Of a DNA stretch of 64,000 nucleotides, positions 15,899-25,363 are shown piece after piece; positions within the stretch are counted from its first letter, which is position 1; each line of letters begins with the position of its first letter. The stretch is from Arthrobacter sp. ERGS1:01. Lineage in GTDB: Bacteria; Actinomycetota; Actinomycetes; Actinomycetales; Micrococcaceae. Location: the NCBI RefSeq assembly GCF_001281315.1, contig NZ_CP012479.1, positions 2,790,001 to 2,854,000 on the forward strand, given 5' to 3'. Both the position numbers and the translations under genes were made by a program. Below the pieces are notes generated by a model. That model did not search any database. It was not told the DNA's origin and saw only the letters and a list, made by a program, of their open reading frames with translations.

Positions 15899-17761
15899 TT
15901 AGCTGGCGGCCGCGGTGCCCAACGTGACGTCGGCTTCCATGGTCTTGCCATTGCGGGTGAAGGTGACCTTCACGGTGGCCCCGCCGGCCTGCTGCCGGAC
16001 GGCCGCCGTCAGGGAGGAGGCGTCGCTGACGGTCTGGCCGCCCAGCGCCGTGATGACGTCCCCGGCCTTCAGGCCGCCCTTGCCCGCCGGTGAACTCGAG
16101 GTCACGGAGGCGATCTGGGCTCCGACGGTGAATCCGGAGGAGCCGCCCGCCGTGGCGTCCTGGACGGAAACGCCCAGCTGGCCGTGCGTGGCCTTGCCAT
16201 TGGCAATCAGTTCCTGGGCGATCCGCTTGGCGTTGTTAATCGGGATCGAGAAGCCGACGCCGATGTTCCCCGACTGGCCGCTGGAGCTCGAGGAGGAGCT
16301 GCTGGCGGAGGCGATTGCGACGTTGACGCCGATGACCTGGCCGGAGGAGTTGACCAGTGCACCGCCGGAGTTGCCGGGGTTGATGGCCGCGTCCGTCTGG
16401 ATCACGTTCAGGTTCACGGTGCCGGTGGCGGTTTGCGCGCTGCCGCTGGAGCCGTCCGGCGGGGAGAACTGGAAGCCGTTGCCGCCGCCGGAGCCGCCGT
16501 TGCCGCCCTGCGAGGAATCGCTCGGCGTGCTGGGCACGGCCGAGGACGCCACCTGGATGGTGCGGTTCAGGGTGGAGACAATGCCGTCCGTCACCGTCCC
16601 GCTCAAGCCGAGCGGGGCGCCGATCGCCACCACGTTGTCACCGACGTTCAGCGTGCTCGAGTCGCCGAGCACTGCCGGTACCAGGTTGGGGGCCGAGATC
16701 TTGACGATGGCAAGGTCGGAGAGCGGATCGGTGCCGACCACGGTTCCGGCGTACACCTTGCCGTCGCTGGTCTGGACCGAGATGGAGGCGTGGGCCGCCG
16801 CCCCGTCCAGGGTGACCACGTGGGTGTTCGTCAGGATGTCGCCGTTGGTGTTCAGGATGATCCCGGAGCCCGTGCCGCCGGAGCTGCCGCTCGTGGCCGA
16901 GATGGTCACCACGGAGGGCAACGCCTTGGCCGCGGCCGCCGTGACGGCGTTGACCGAGCTCGGGTTGTTGACCACGATCGGCGAGGACTGCTGGGTGGAG
17001 GAGGCGACCGTGCTGGGGCTCTGCTGGCCCACCAGGTAGGTGGTGCCGCCGGCCACGAGGCCGCCGACGAGCGCAGCGGCGACGACGCTGCCCGCGAACA
17101 GGCCCATCCCCACCTTCTTGCGCTGCCGGGGGCGTGCCGTGACGGCCGGGGCTAGGACGTGCGGGTACGCGTTCGACGCCGGGTAGCCGGCTTCCGCGTG
17201 AGTGGAATCGTTGTGCTGGTAGCCCGCCCCCTCGGCGGACGGCGCTGCCGGGTAGGCCTGCGTCGGCTGGGCCGCGGTTGCCGGGTAGGACTCCTGCGCC
17301 TCATAGCCGTAGGGCGCCTCGGCGTCCTGCGCGGCATAGGCAGTGGGTTCCTGTGCCGGGTAGGCGGGTTCGGGCGCAACGTGCCGAGGGGTCTCGGCGG
17401 GGGTGCCCGCCTCGTTCCATACGGGCTGTGCCGGCTGGGCGGGGTGTTCCGGCTGGGCCGGGTTCTGCCAGCTTTGGGTCGGGCTCGGCGTGTAGATCGG
17501 CTGGGTCGGGTTGGTTTGGGCCGGATATGGCTGGGCGGGGCCCGTTGCGGGGGCTGCCGGGTCGGCGGCGAACGGTGCGATCTGTTCCGTCGCGTTGCTG
17601 TCCGGGGATGCCGTCTCCGGGGCTTGATCGGCCGGGGAATCGGCGACGGGCGTAGCCGCGGCCGTTTCCTGGGCCCCTGCGTTTTCTGGTGCCGGTGTCT
17701 TCGGTGTTTCTGCGGGGGTGCCTTGCTCGCGGTTGGTGTCCCCAGCCATATTCTCGCTCAT
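15899..17761 (-). CDS. HtrA/DegP-type S1C serine protease with PDZ domain, membrane anchored
   Basis: Envelope quality-control protease of 620 residues. Residues 1-205 are a Pro/Ala/Gln/Glu-rich cytoplasmic tail; a membrane segment lies at about 216-245 (KKVGMGLFAGSVVAAALVGG). The trypsin-like domain carries His314 in ILTNTHVV, Asp349 in LSDLAIVKI and Ser465 in NPGNSGGAL. A Ser/Gly-rich insertion (SSQGGNGGSGGGNG) sits between the strands. The PDZ domain is at about 520-615 (LGVSVQDA through AGDVITALGG). The layout matches actinobacterial HtrA proteins such as those controlled by MprAB or SigE. The ATG at 17761 follows AAGGGCAAGG. It is divergent from the TPM/PspA stress genes, suggesting a shared envelope-stress neighbourhood. 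Confidence 0.94.
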   Translation of the reverse strand: MSENMAGDTNREQGTPAETPKTPAPENAGAQETAAATPVADSPADQAPETASPDSNATEQIAPFAADPAAPATGPAQPYPAQTNPTQPIYTPSPTQSWQNPAQPEHPAQPAQPVWNEAGTPAETPRHVAPEPAYPAQEPTAYAAQDAEAPYGYEAQESYPATAAQPTQAYPAAPSAEGAGYQHNDSTHAEAGYPASNAYPHVLAPAVTARPRQRKKVGMGLFAGSVVAAALVGGLVAGGTTYLVGQQSPSTVASSTQQSSPIVVNNPSSVNAVTAAAAKALPSVVTISATSGSSGGTGSGIILNTNGDILTNTHVVTLDGAAAHASISVQTSDGKVYAGTVVGTDPLSDLAIVKISAPNLVPAVLGDSSTLNVGDNVVAIGAPLGLSGTVTDGIVSTLNRTIQVASSAVPSTPSDSSQGGNGGSGGGNGFQFSPPDGSSGSAQTATGTVNLNVIQTDAAINPGNSGGALVNSSGQVIGVNVAIASASSSSSSSSGQSGNIGVGFSIPINNAKRIAQELIANGKATHGQLGVSVQDATAGGSSGFTVGAQIASVTSSSPAGKGGLKAGDVITALGGQTVSDASSLTAAVRQQAGGATVKVTFTRNGKTMEADVTLGTAAAS

Positions 17762-18027
17762 TAGCCTTGCCCTTCTTGAAAAATCTGTTGTTGAACCCTT
17801 GCTTGATATCCATCATGACCGGCACGTCTGATGCGTTTACGAACGTTCGCTGGAAGGTAGCTGTGAAGAACTCCGTCTTCCAATTATGTCCCACACGCCG
17901 TCCCGGCCCGGGGTGGCGTCGCTGCGCCACACCGGGAGGCCGTGGACGCTGACGAAAAAACAGACCTAGAATCAAAGTGAAACTACGCGCTGGTTCCCTG
18001 CACAGTCGGCACATACAAAGGTGGACG

Positions 18028-20118
18028 ATGTTTTCACGATTCAAGTTACTCTCCCGGGTACTGGCGGCGTTGGGCTTTGCCGCATTCCTGGTGTTCCCGG
18101 CCGGCCCTGCACAGGCAGCTACAGTGCAGGCAAGTACAGTGCAGACCGGCACGGCGCAGGCCGCGATTGTGCGGGCGGAACCGCCGGTGACCATTGCGCC
18201 GGGCAGCTACATCGTGGATGACGCCAATGTGCTCGGCGGCAAGAAGGCCGACGTCCAGAACGCCATCACGAAATTGAGCAAGGACCACGGCGTCACGCTC
18301 TTCGCGGTCTATGTGGACAGCTTTGACGGGCAGAGCCCGGAGACGTGGGCCCAGACGGTCGCCGCCCAGAAGAACATGGGCCAGTACGACGTCCTGCTGG
18401 CCGTCGCTGTCAAAGACAAGCAGTATGCGTTCATCGGCGGAACCAACACCTTCCTGACGGCCGCCCAGGGTTCCAGCATCCAATCCAATGCGATCAAACC
18501 CCAGCTTTCCGCGGGGAACTGGGCACAGGCGGCCATCGATGCAGCGGCCGCGACGGGCGATGCGGCCGGCGGCGGCAAGGGCACCGTCCCCAATGCCACG
18601 GGCGGTCTCGTGGCACTCGGAGTTGGCGGCGTCGTCGTCGTGGGCGGCGCGGGCACGGCCCTGGTGATTCGCAACCGGCGCAAGAAGGCTGCCACGGAGG
18701 CCACGGCCAAGGGCTACGGTCCCGACGGCAAGGCGCTTGACCCCAACGCGGGCATGACGATCGCGGAGCTGCGCAGCAAGGCCGGCTCGCTGCTCATCGC
18801 GGCCGACGACGCCATCAAGTCAAGCGAGCACGAGATCGGCTTCGCCCAGGCGTCCTACGGAGAGGACGCCGTGAAGCCCTTCGCGGCCGCCCTGGAGAGC
18901 GCCAAGACGCACCTGAGCGAATCGTTCAAGCTCCAGCAACAGCTCGACGACGAAATCCCGGACACCATCGATGAGCAGCGCAGCTGGCTGGGCGAAATCA
19001 TCAAGCGCTCCGAGGATGCCAACGCCGCCCTGGAGGCCGAAAAGGCCTCCTTCGACGAGTTGCGCGAACTTGAACGCACGGCGCCGCAGGTGCTGGGCAC
19101 CATCCGGTCCCAGACGGCAACGGCAAGGACCGCCGTCGCCGCCGCGGAACAATCGCTGGCCGGCCTCACCGCCCAGTATTCGGAATCGGCCGTCGCCACG
19201 GTGCGCGACAACGTCAAGCAGGCCACTGAACGGCTGGACTTCGTGGACTCGGCCGCGGCCGACGCCGATGCCAAGCTGGCCGCCGGCGACACCGCCAACG
19301 CCGCCCTCTCCGTGAAGGCCGCCGAGGAAAGCCTGCTCCAATACGGGGTGCTGCTGGAAGCCATCGACAAACGCGAAGCGGCCATCAAGGACGCCTCGAC
19401 AGCGCTGGAATCGGCCCTGCCAGCGGCACTGGCCGACCTCGAACAGGCCAAATCAATGGTCGCCTCGGGCGAATTCTCCCGCTACGCCCCCACCGTGGCG
19501 GCCGCGGAAGCAACCCTCAACGACGTCAAGGCCCAAAGCTCGGCCGGCAAGAGCGATCCCGTGGCCCTGTTGGGCGCGGTCCAGGGTGCCCACGGCCAGC
19601 TCGATGAGCTGCTCACCGGCATTCGCGACCAACAGCAGCAGGCGCTGCGGGCCCAGGCTGCCCTGTCACAAACCATTGCCGGGGCGCAGGCGCACATTTC
19701 CGCGGCCCAGGACTTCATTGCCGCCCGCCGCGGCGGCGTCGGCTCCGAGGCCCGGACCCGGCTGTCCGAGGCCGAACGCAACCTTGACTACGCGATGACC
19801 ATCGCGGACAAGGATCCCGCCAACGCCCTGCAATACGCCCAGCAGGCCCAGTCGCTGGCCCAGCAGGCCATCCAATACGCCCAGTCCGACGTCGACAGGT
19901 TCAGCGGCGGCGGCATGGGAGGCATGGGCGGCGGATACGGCGGCCGCGGCGGTTCCGGCATGAACGGCGTGGGCGGTGCCATCCTCGGCGGCATCATTGG
20001 CGGCATCCTCGGCGGGGGTGGCGGCTTTGGCGGCGGAGGTGGCTTCGGCGGCGGTGGAGGTGGCGGCGGCTTCGGCGGCGGCGGTGGCGGCTTCGGAGGG
20101 GGTGGCGGCAACTTCTAA
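18028..20118 (+). CDS. TPM-domain membrane protein with coiled-coil and glycine-rich tail
   Basis: Exported protein of 696 residues. The ATG at 18028 follows AAAGGTGG and gives a signal peptide ending near PAQA. The TPM domain occupies about 55-170 (YIVDDANVLGGKKADVQNAI, the FAVYVDSFDGQSPETWA region). A membrane helix follows near 195-215 (GGLVALGVGGVVVVGGAGTA) and ends in RNRRKK, so the TPM domain is outside. Residues 230-630 are long Ala/Glu-rich helices likely to form coiled coils on the cytoplasmic side. The last 60 residues are almost only Gly and Phe. It lies directly upstream of pspA, a common pairing in actinobacteria suggesting a joint role in membrane stress; biochemical function uncertain. 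Confidence 0.85.
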   Translation: MFSRFKLLSRVLAALGFAAFLVFPAGPAQAATVQASTVQTGTAQAAIVRAEPPVTIAPGSYIVDDANVLGGKKADVQNAITKLSKDHGVTLFAVYVDSFDGQSPETWAQTVAAQKNMGQYDVLLAVAVKDKQYAFIGGTNTFLTAAQGSSIQSNAIKPQLSAGNWAQAAIDAAAATGDAAGGGKGTVPNATGGLVALGVGGVVVVGGAGTALVIRNRRKKAATEATAKGYGPDGKALDPNAGMTIAELRSKAGSLLIAADDAIKSSEHEIGFAQASYGEDAVKPFAAALESAKTHLSESFKLQQQLDDEIPDTIDEQRSWLGEIIKRSEDANAALEAEKASFDELRELERTAPQVLGTIRSQTATARTAVAAAEQSLAGLTAQYSESAVATVRDNVKQATERLDFVDSAAADADAKLAAGDTANAALSVKAAEESLLQYGVLLEAIDKREAAIKDASTALESALPAALADLEQAKSMVASGEFSRYAPTVAAAEATLNDVKAQSSAGKSDPVALLGAVQGAHGQLDELLTGIRDQQQQALRAQAALSQTIAGAQAHISAAQDFIAARRGGVGSEARTRLSEAERNLDYAMTIADKDPANALQYAQQAQSLAQQAIQYAQSDVDRFSGGGMGGMGGGYGGRGGSGMNGVGGAILGGIIGGILGGGGGFGGGGGFGGGGGGGGFGGGGGGFGGGGGNF

Positions 20119-20247
20119 CCACAACTTCTGGGCACGTTCCCGCCCGCAGCGGAGCAAAGTCACTTAGACTCACTGTCAGGTTCCACCAGCACGTCAAGAA
20201 AAGATCAAGCACGGATGTTTTTCAACAGTAGAAAAAAGGGGAAAAGA

Positions 20248-21033
20248 ATGGCTAAGCAGTCAATTTTCGGCCGAATCGCGCAGTTGGCCAAGGCAAACAT
20301 CAACTCCTTGCTGGACTCGGCGGAGGATCCGGAAAAGATGCTGGACCAGATGGTTCGCGACTACAAGGAAAACATCACCGAGGCCGAGAGCGCCGTTGCC
20401 CAGACCATCGGCAATCTGCGCATGCTGGAGGACGACTACAACGAGGACGTCAAGGCCGCCCAGGACTGGGGCACCAAGGCCCTGGCCGCGAGCCGCAAGG
20501 CCGACGAATACCGGACCGCCGGCAACCCCGTGGACGCGCAGAAGTTCGACAACCTGGCCAAGGTGGCCCTGCAGCGCCAGATCAGCTCCGAGAACGAGGC
20601 CAAGGCGTCGGCTCCCAACATCGCTGCCCAGACCGACGTCGTCGACAAGCTCAAGACCGGCCTGACCCAGATGCAGGGCAAGCTGACCGAGCTCTCCAGC
20701 AAGCGCAATGAGCTCATCGCCCGTTCCAAGACGGCCGAGGCCCAGACCCAGGTCCACGATGCCTTGAAGAGCATCGACATCATGGACCCCACGAGCGAGG
20801 TCAGCCGTTTCGAGGAGAAGATCCGGCGCGAAGAGGCCAAGGTGCGCGGTCAGAACGAACTCGCCGCCTCCAGCCTTGACGCCCAGTTCAACAGCCTTGA
20901 GGACCTGGGTGAGCAAACCGAGGTGGAGGCCCGCCTGGCCGCCCTGAAGTCCGGCGGCGTCCCCGCCCCGGCCGCGATCACCGCGGCGTCCGACTCGGAC
21001 ACGGTTGACGAGGCGGACTTCGACAAGCTGTAA
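20248..21033 (+). CDS. pspA: Phage-shock protein A / IM30 family
   Basis: Peripheral membrane protein of 261 residues that assembles into rings or rods on damaged membranes. It starts MAKQSIFGRIAQLAKANINS, an amphipathic helix followed by SAEDPEKMLDQMVRDYKENI, the diagnostic PspA segment, then about 170 residues of coiled coil rich in Ala, Glu and Lys. The C-terminal tail (DSDTVDEADFDKL) is short and acidic. The ATG at 20248 follows AAAAGGGGAAAAGA; an upstream ATG at 20215 would add a lysine-rich leader that overlaps the ribosome site. Located 129 bases after the TPM gene. No pspF- or clgR-like regulator is adjacent. Confidence 0.93.
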   Translation: MAKQSIFGRIAQLAKANINSLLDSAEDPEKMLDQMVRDYKENITEAESAVAQTIGNLRMLEDDYNEDVKAAQDWGTKALAASRKADEYRTAGNPVDAQKFDNLAKVALQRQISSENEAKASAPNIAAQTDVVDKLKTGLTQMQGKLTELSSKRNELIARSKTAEAQTQVHDALKSIDIMDPTSEVSRFEEKIRREEAKVRGQNELAASSLDAQFNSLEDLGEQTEVEARLAALKSGGVPAPAAITAASDSDTVDEADFDKL

Positions 21034-21040
21034 CCATCGG

Positions 21041-21091
21041 GTGCGCAGATACTGCGGCTTGGGACCCACCCAGGCCGCATTATCTGCGCAC
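21041..21091 (+). terminator. Long hairpin after pspA
   Basis: GTGCGCAGATA (21041-21051) pairs with TATCTGCGCAC (21081-21091); inside, TGCGGC pairs with GCCGCA and the stem continues with CTTGGG/CCCAG. It starts 7 bases after the pspA stop but lacks a T-run, so it may be an RNA-stabilising or repeat hairpin rather than a simple terminator. Confidence 0.6.
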
Positions 21092-21120
21092 TGTGCCGTG
21101 CGCCAGGAAGGGATCGAGCC

Positions 21121-22092
21121 ATGAAGTACTCGCAGTTGGGCCGCAGCGGCCTGAAAGTCTCCAAGCTTTGCCTGGGCACCATGAACTTTGGTCCGCACAC
21201 CAAGGAGGCGGACGCCCACAAGATCATGGACCAGGCCCACGATGCCGGGCTGAACTTCTTTGACACGGCCAACGCCTATGGCGGCACGGAGCGCCGCGGC
21301 TGGACCGAGGAGATCATCGGGCGCTGGATCTCCCAGGGCGGAGGCCGGCGTGAGCGGACGGTACTGGCCACCAAGGTGTACGGCACCATGACCGACTGGC
21401 CAAACGACGGAAAACTCTCCGCCCTGAACATCCGGCGCGCCCTGGATGCGAGCCTCAAGCGCCTGCAAACGGACCACATCGACCTGTACCAGTTCCACCA
21501 TGTGGACCGGGACACGCCGTGGGATGAGATCTGGCAGGCCGTGGACGTGGCGATCACGCAGGGCAAGATCCTGTATGCGGGCAGCTCCAACTTTGCCGGC
21601 TGGCACCTTGCCGCCGCGCAGGAGGCCGCAGCCCGCCGCCCCGTGACCGGCCTGGTGAGCGAACAGTCCATCTACAACCTCATGCAACGCAGCGTGGAGC
21701 GGGAGGTCATTCCGGCCGCGCAACACTACGGGCTGGGGCTGCTGCCGTGGTCGCCGCTGCACGGCGGGCTGCTGGGCGGGGTGCTGCAAAAGCAGAACGA
21801 CGGCGTGCGTCGCTCCGAAGGCCGCGCCGCCGACGCGCTGGCCAAGTCCCATGACGCCATCGCCGCCTTCGAGGCGTTCGCCGCGGAGCTGGGCCATGCG
21901 CCCGGGGACGTGGCCCTGGCCTGGCTGCTGCACCAGCCGGCCGTCACGGCCCCGATCATCGGCCCGCGCACGGCGGCCCAGCTGGAGGCCGGGCTGCGGG
22001 CCCTCGACGTCTCCCTGGACGAGGCAGCGCTGTCCCGCCTGGACGAGATCTTTCCGGGCCCCAAGACGGCGCCGGAGGACTACGCCTGGTGA
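21121..22092 (+). CDS. Aldo/keto reductase
   Basis: NADPH-dependent oxidoreductase of 323 residues with the TIM-barrel AKR fold. The catalytic tetrad is visible: Asp48 and Tyr53 in FFDTANAYGG, Lys85 in VLATKVYG and His125/126 in YQFHHVDRD. Further hallmarks are YSQLGRSGLKVSKLCLGTMNF at the start, AGSSNFAGWHL, and the C-terminal nucleotide region TAPIIGPRTAAQLEAGLRAL. It resembles the YajO/YccK-type AKRs annotated broadly as aryl-alcohol or sugar reductases; the physiological substrate is unknown. The start follows AGGAAGGGATCGAGCC. The stop overlaps the GTG of the following epimerase-like gene by four bases, so the two are likely translated together. Confidence 0.92.
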   Translation: MKYSQLGRSGLKVSKLCLGTMNFGPHTKEADAHKIMDQAHDAGLNFFDTANAYGGTERRGWTEEIIGRWISQGGGRRERTVLATKVYGTMTDWPNDGKLSALNIRRALDASLKRLQTDHIDLYQFHHVDRDTPWDEIWQAVDVAITQGKILYAGSSNFAGWHLAAAQEAAARRPVTGLVSEQSIYNLMQRSVEREVIPAAQHYGLGLLPWSPLHGGLLGGVLQKQNDGVRRSEGRAADALAKSHDAIAAFEAFAAELGHAPGDVALAWLLHQPAVTAPIIGPRTAAQLEAGLRALDVSLDEAALSRLDEIFPGPKTAPEDYAW

Positions 22093-23237
22093 GCGGTTTC
22101 ACCGACGACGTCCGGGTCGGGCTTGGCCCGGGACCGGCAGCCGAACACGCCGGCTCCGCCCCCTGGCCCGGCACGCCGTGGCACGCCGGGCATCAGGGCT
22201 ACGGGCCTGGCGGCCTGCTGTCCGGGGCAGCCCACCTGCCCGTCCCGCTGACCGGGCCGCGGGTGTTGTTCCTGGGCGGCACGGGCGTCATCAGCGCCGC
22301 CTCCGTGGCCCGCGCGGTCGGCCTGGGGTTCACCGTCACGGTGCTCGGCCGGGGGACCACGACGTACCGCCCGGTGCCGCCCGGCGTCGAGGTCCTGGTG
22401 GCGGATGTTCGCGACCCCCACGCGGTCCGTGCCGCCCTGGGAAACCGGACCTTTGACGTGGTGGCCGACTTCCTCTCCTTCACGCCCGAACAGGCACGCA
22501 ACGCCGTCGAACTGTTCACGGGGCGGTGCGGGCAGTACCTGTTCATCAGCACGGCGTCGGCCTACCAAAAGCCGCCGGCCAGGCTCCCCATCACGGAATC
22601 GACGCCGCTGCGGAACCCGTTCTGGCAGTATTCGCGGGACAAGATTGCCTGCGAGGACTTGTTCATGGCGGCTTACCGGGACAACGGTTTTCCCGTCACC
22701 GTGGTGCGGCCCTCGCACACCTACGATCCCACGCGCCTGTCGCTGCTGTTTGGCTGGACGGACGTACACCGGATGCGGGCCGGGCTGCCCGTGGTGGTGC
22801 ATGGCGACGGCACCTCGCTGTGGACGTTGACGCACACCGACGACTTTGCCGTGGGCTTCGTGGGCCTGTTTGGCCTGGCGGCGGCCGTGGGAGAGAGCTT
22901 CACGATCACCTCCGACGAGGTGCTTCCGTGGGATGCCGTCTACCAGACCGTCGCGGCGGCCGCCGGCGTGCCCGAACCGCTGCTGGTGCACGTGGCCAGC
23001 GACACGATCGCCGCCGCGGCGCCGGAGCTCGGCCCGGGCCTGCTCGGGGACAAATCGCATTCGGTCATCTTCTCCAACGCCAAGATCAAGGCACTCGTGC
23101 CGGACTTTGCCGCCCGGATCCCCTACGCCGTCGGCGCCGCGCAGGCCATGGCCTGGCACATCATGCACCCCGAGGCCCGGGTGGTGAACCCGGCACACAT
23201 GGCGCTGTCCGATCAACTCGCCGGGCTGGGCGCGTAA
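22089..23237 (+). CDS. NAD-dependent epimerase/dehydratase family protein (SDR)
   Basis: Extended short-chain dehydrogenase of 382 residues acting on a nucleotide sugar or similar carbohydrate. The Rossmann motif VLFLGGTGVISAASVAR begins at about residue 59 and the catalytic YSRDK (YxxxK) is present; NGFPVTVVRPSHTYDP and TLTHTDDFAVGF are typical of the isoflavone-reductase/UDP-glucose-epimerase-like group. The first 55 residues are Gly/Pro-rich and precede the fold, so the true start could be internal. However, the GTG overlapping the upstream stop (GTGA) fits coupling to the aldo/keto reductase. The pair may form a two-step reductive conversion of a sugar; no sugar transporter is adjacent. 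Confidence 0.85.
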   Translation: MSGFTDDVRVGLGPGPAAEHAGSAPWPGTPWHAGHQGYGPGGLLSGAAHLPVPLTGPRVLFLGGTGVISAASVARAVGLGFTVTVLGRGTTTYRPVPPGVEVLVADVRDPHAVRAALGNRTFDVVADFLSFTPEQARNAVELFTGRCGQYLFISTASAYQKPPARLPITESTPLRNPFWQYSRDKIACEDLFMAAYRDNGFPVTVVRPSHTYDPTRLSLLFGWTDVHRMRAGLPVVVHGDGTSLWTLTHTDDFAVGFVGLFGLAAAVGESFTITSDEVLPWDAVYQTVAAAAGVPEPLLVHVASDTIAAAAPELGPGLLGDKSHSVIFSNAKIKALVPDFAARIPYAVGAAQAMAWHIMHPEARVVNPAHMALSDQLAGLGA

Positions 23238-23308
23238 CTTCATCACAATGTGGCATATGCGGAACAGAAGTCACCGGCAATCCGTATTTGAGGATATAGA
23301 CTCGGAAA

Positions 23309-23719
23309 ATGACACTCATACGTGTATCGGAGGCTGCCCGCTTCCTTGCCGTCAGCGACGACACCGTCCGGCGCTGGCTGGATAACGGAACCCTCAACGG
23401 AAGCAAGGACGCCCAGGGCCGGATCGTCATCGACGGCCTGGAGTTGGCGGAACTGGCCAAATCCCTGTCCCAGCCGCCCGAGGATCCCAACCGGAGCGAC
23501 AGCTCGGCCCGCAACAGGTTCGTCGGCCTCGTCACGAACGTCATTGCGGACACCGTCATGGCCCAGGTTGAGCTGCAGTGCGGGCCGTTCCGGGTGGTGT
23601 CGCTGATGAGCAGCGAGGCGGTGCGGGAGCTGGGCCTGGAGCCCGGTTCCGTGGCCACCGCCGTCGTCAAGTCAACCAATGTGATCGTTGAAGTCCCCCA
23701 TGGAGGAAAAGACTCATGA
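23309..23719 (+). CDS. HTH-TOBE molybdopterin/molybdate-binding regulator
   Basis: Small protein of 136 residues combining an excisionase/MerR-type helix-turn-helix (residues 4-40, RVSEAARFLAVSDDTVRRWL) with a single TOBE (Mop) domain at about 68-133 (RNRFVGLVTNVIADTVMAQV, and VATAVVKSTNVIVEV). TOBE domains bind molybdate or tungstate oxyanions. It is the first gene of the modABC operon and overlaps modA by four bases (ATGA), so it probably senses molybdate and adjusts transport, taking the role of ModE although ModE uses a different winged helix. The 71 bases upstream contain TATAGA, a possible -10 box, 18 bases before the ATG, suggesting a very short leader. Confidence 0.88.
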   Translation: MTLIRVSEAARFLAVSDDTVRRWLDNGTLNGSKDAQGRIVIDGLELAELAKSLSQPPEDPNRSDSSARNRFVGLVTNVIADTVMAQVELQCGPFRVVSLMSSEAVRELGLEPGSVATAVVKSTNVIVEVPHGGKDS

Positions 23720-24519
23720 AAATGCCCCTGAAGCGTTTGACCGCCCTCGCCGCAGCAGCCCTGCTCGCCGCCACGGTGTCCTCGTGCTCGGCCACCAACG
23801 ACGCCGGCACCTCCCCGTCGTCGTCCGCCTCTGCCGCGGACTACTCCGGCACCCTCAACGTCTTTGCCGCGGCGTCCCTGAAGGCGACGTTCACCCAGCT
23901 GGCCACCCAGTTCGAGGCGGCCCACCCGCAGGTGAAGGTGTCGCTGAACTTTGACGGCTCCTCCACGCTGGTCACCCAAATCACCCAGGGCGCCCCGGCC
24001 GACGTTTTCGCCTCCGCGGACCTGGCCAACATGAAGAAGCTCACCGCCGCCTCCATGGCAGCCGGCACCCCCGTCGACTTCGCCACCAACGTGCTCACGA
24101 TTGCCGTCCCGCCCAGCAACCCGGCCAACATCACCACGTTCGCCGATCTTGCCAAGCCGGGCGTGAAGGTTGTGGTGTGTGCCGCCCAGGTGCCCTGCGG
24201 CGCCGCCGCCAAGGCCGACGCCGCCAGCGCCGGGATCACGCTCAAGCCCGTCAGCGAGGAACTGTCCGTGACCGGCGTGCTGAGCAAGGTCACCTCCGGG
24301 GAGGCCGACGCCGGCCTGGTCTACGTGACCGACGCCAAGGGCGCCGGCGACAAGGTCAAGGCCATCCCGCTGGGCCTGGCCAAGCCGACCGTCAACGAAT
24401 ACCCGATTGCCGCCGTCGCCAAGTCCAAGCAGCAGGCCGCGGCCGACGCCTTCATCAAGCTCGTGACCGGCGCCGACGGCCAGAAAGTCCTCAAGGATGC
24501 CGGCTTCGGGGCGCCCTAA
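23716..24519 (+). CDS. modA: Molybdate ABC transporter substrate-binding lipoprotein
   Basis: Membrane-anchored receptor that captures molybdate (or tungstate) outside the cell; 267 residues. The signal peptide ends in the lipobox VSSC with Cys24. The mature protein has [20 protein letters not shown], the segment [35 protein letters not shown] and [15 protein letters not shown], all ModA landmarks; Ser in AAAS and Ser in DGSS would coordinate the oxyanion. The ATG overlaps the stop of the HTH-TOBE gene. The 3' end overlaps modB by 23 bases. Confidence 0.95.
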   Translation: MKMPLKRLTALAAAALLAATVSSCSATNDAGTSPSSSASAADYSGTLNVFAAASLKATFTQLATQFEAAHPQVKVSLNFDGSSTLVTQITQGAPADVFASADLANMKKLTAASMAAGTPVDFATNVLTIAVPPSNPANITTFADLAKPGVKVVVCAAQVPCGAAAKADAASAGITLKPVSEELSVTGVLSKVTSGEADAGLVYVTDAKGAGDKVKAIPLGLAKPTVNEYPIAAVAKSKQQAAADAFIKLVTGADGQKVLKDAGFGAP

Positions 24520-25363
24520 GGCACCACGGCTGTGGGAGTACCACGCCGTTCCGCGCTGGGTCTACGTTGCAGCGGCACTGGGGGCATTGTTCATCCTGGT
24601 GCCGCTGCTGGGCATGGTGGCGCGGGTCAACTGGGGCCAGTTCATCCCGCTCGTCACCTCGGAGTCGTCGCTTGACGCGCTGGTGCTGAGTCTGAAGACG
24701 GCCGCCGCCAGCACCGCCCTGTGCATCATCTTTGGCGTGCCGCTGTCGCTGGTGCTGGCCCGGGCCACGTTTCCGGGCCAGCGAATCCTGCGGGCGCTGA
24801 TCCTGCTGCCACTGGTGGTCCCGCCCGTGGTGGGCGGCCTGGCCCTGCTGTACACCTTTGGCCGGGAGGGCTTGATCGGCAAGTACCTGAACCTGGCCGG
24901 CATCGACATTGCGTTTTCCACCACGGCCGTCATCATGGCACAGGCCTTCGTCGCCATGCCGTTCTTGGTGCTGAGCCTGGAGGGTACGCTGCGCACGGCC
25001 GGACAAAAGTATGAGGCCGTGGCCGCCACCCTCGGCGCCCGGCCCTCCACCGTATTGCGGCGCGTCACCCTGCCCCTGGTGCTGCCGGGCCTGGTGTCCG
25101 GGGCCGTGCTGTCCTTTGCGCGCAGCCTGGGCGAATTTGGCGCCACCCTGACGTTTGCGGGCAGCCTGCAGGGCGTCACGCGCACCCTGCCGTTGGAGAT
25201 CTACCTGCAGCGGGAGACCGATCCCGACACGGCCGTCGCGTTGTCGTTCCTGCTGATAGCCGTGGCCGTGGTGGTGGTCGCGCTGACGTACCGCACGCCG
25301 AAGTCGCCGCTGCGCGCCATGGTCTCCGGCGACGTCGGGCGCGATTTGGCGGGTACCCCGTGA
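24497..25363 (+). CDS. modB: Molybdate ABC transporter permease
   Basis: Inner-membrane channel subunit of 288 residues. Hydrophobic segments begin at about residues 21, 65, 95, 138, 193 and 250, consistent with the six-helix MetI-like fold. The coupling loop (EAA motif) is [20 protein letters not shown], and [15 protein letters not shown] is the conserved ModB stretch after it. The ATG at 24497 lies inside modA, overlapping it by 23 bases. The first 15 residues ([15 protein letters not shown]) are cytoplasmic. The stop overlaps the GTG of modC. Confidence 0.94.
   Translation: MPASGRPKAPRLWEYHAVPRWVYVAAALGALFILVPLLGMVARVNWGQFIPLVTSESSLDALVLSLKTAAASTALCIIFGVPLSLVLARATFPGQRILRALILLPLVVPPVVGGLALLYTFGREGLIGKYLNLAGIDIAFSTTAVIMAQAFVAMPFLVLSLEGTLRTAGQKYEAVAATLGARPSTVLRRVTLPLVLPGLVSGAVLSFARSLGEFGATLTFAGSLQGVTRTLPLEIYLQRETDPDTAVALSFLLIAVAVVVVALTYRTPKSPLRAMVSGDVGRDLAGTP

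Noticed and set aside
20260..21933. Long minus-strand frame opposite pspA and the aldo/keto reductase
   Set aside because: No domain or ribosome site; both plus-strand genes are certain.
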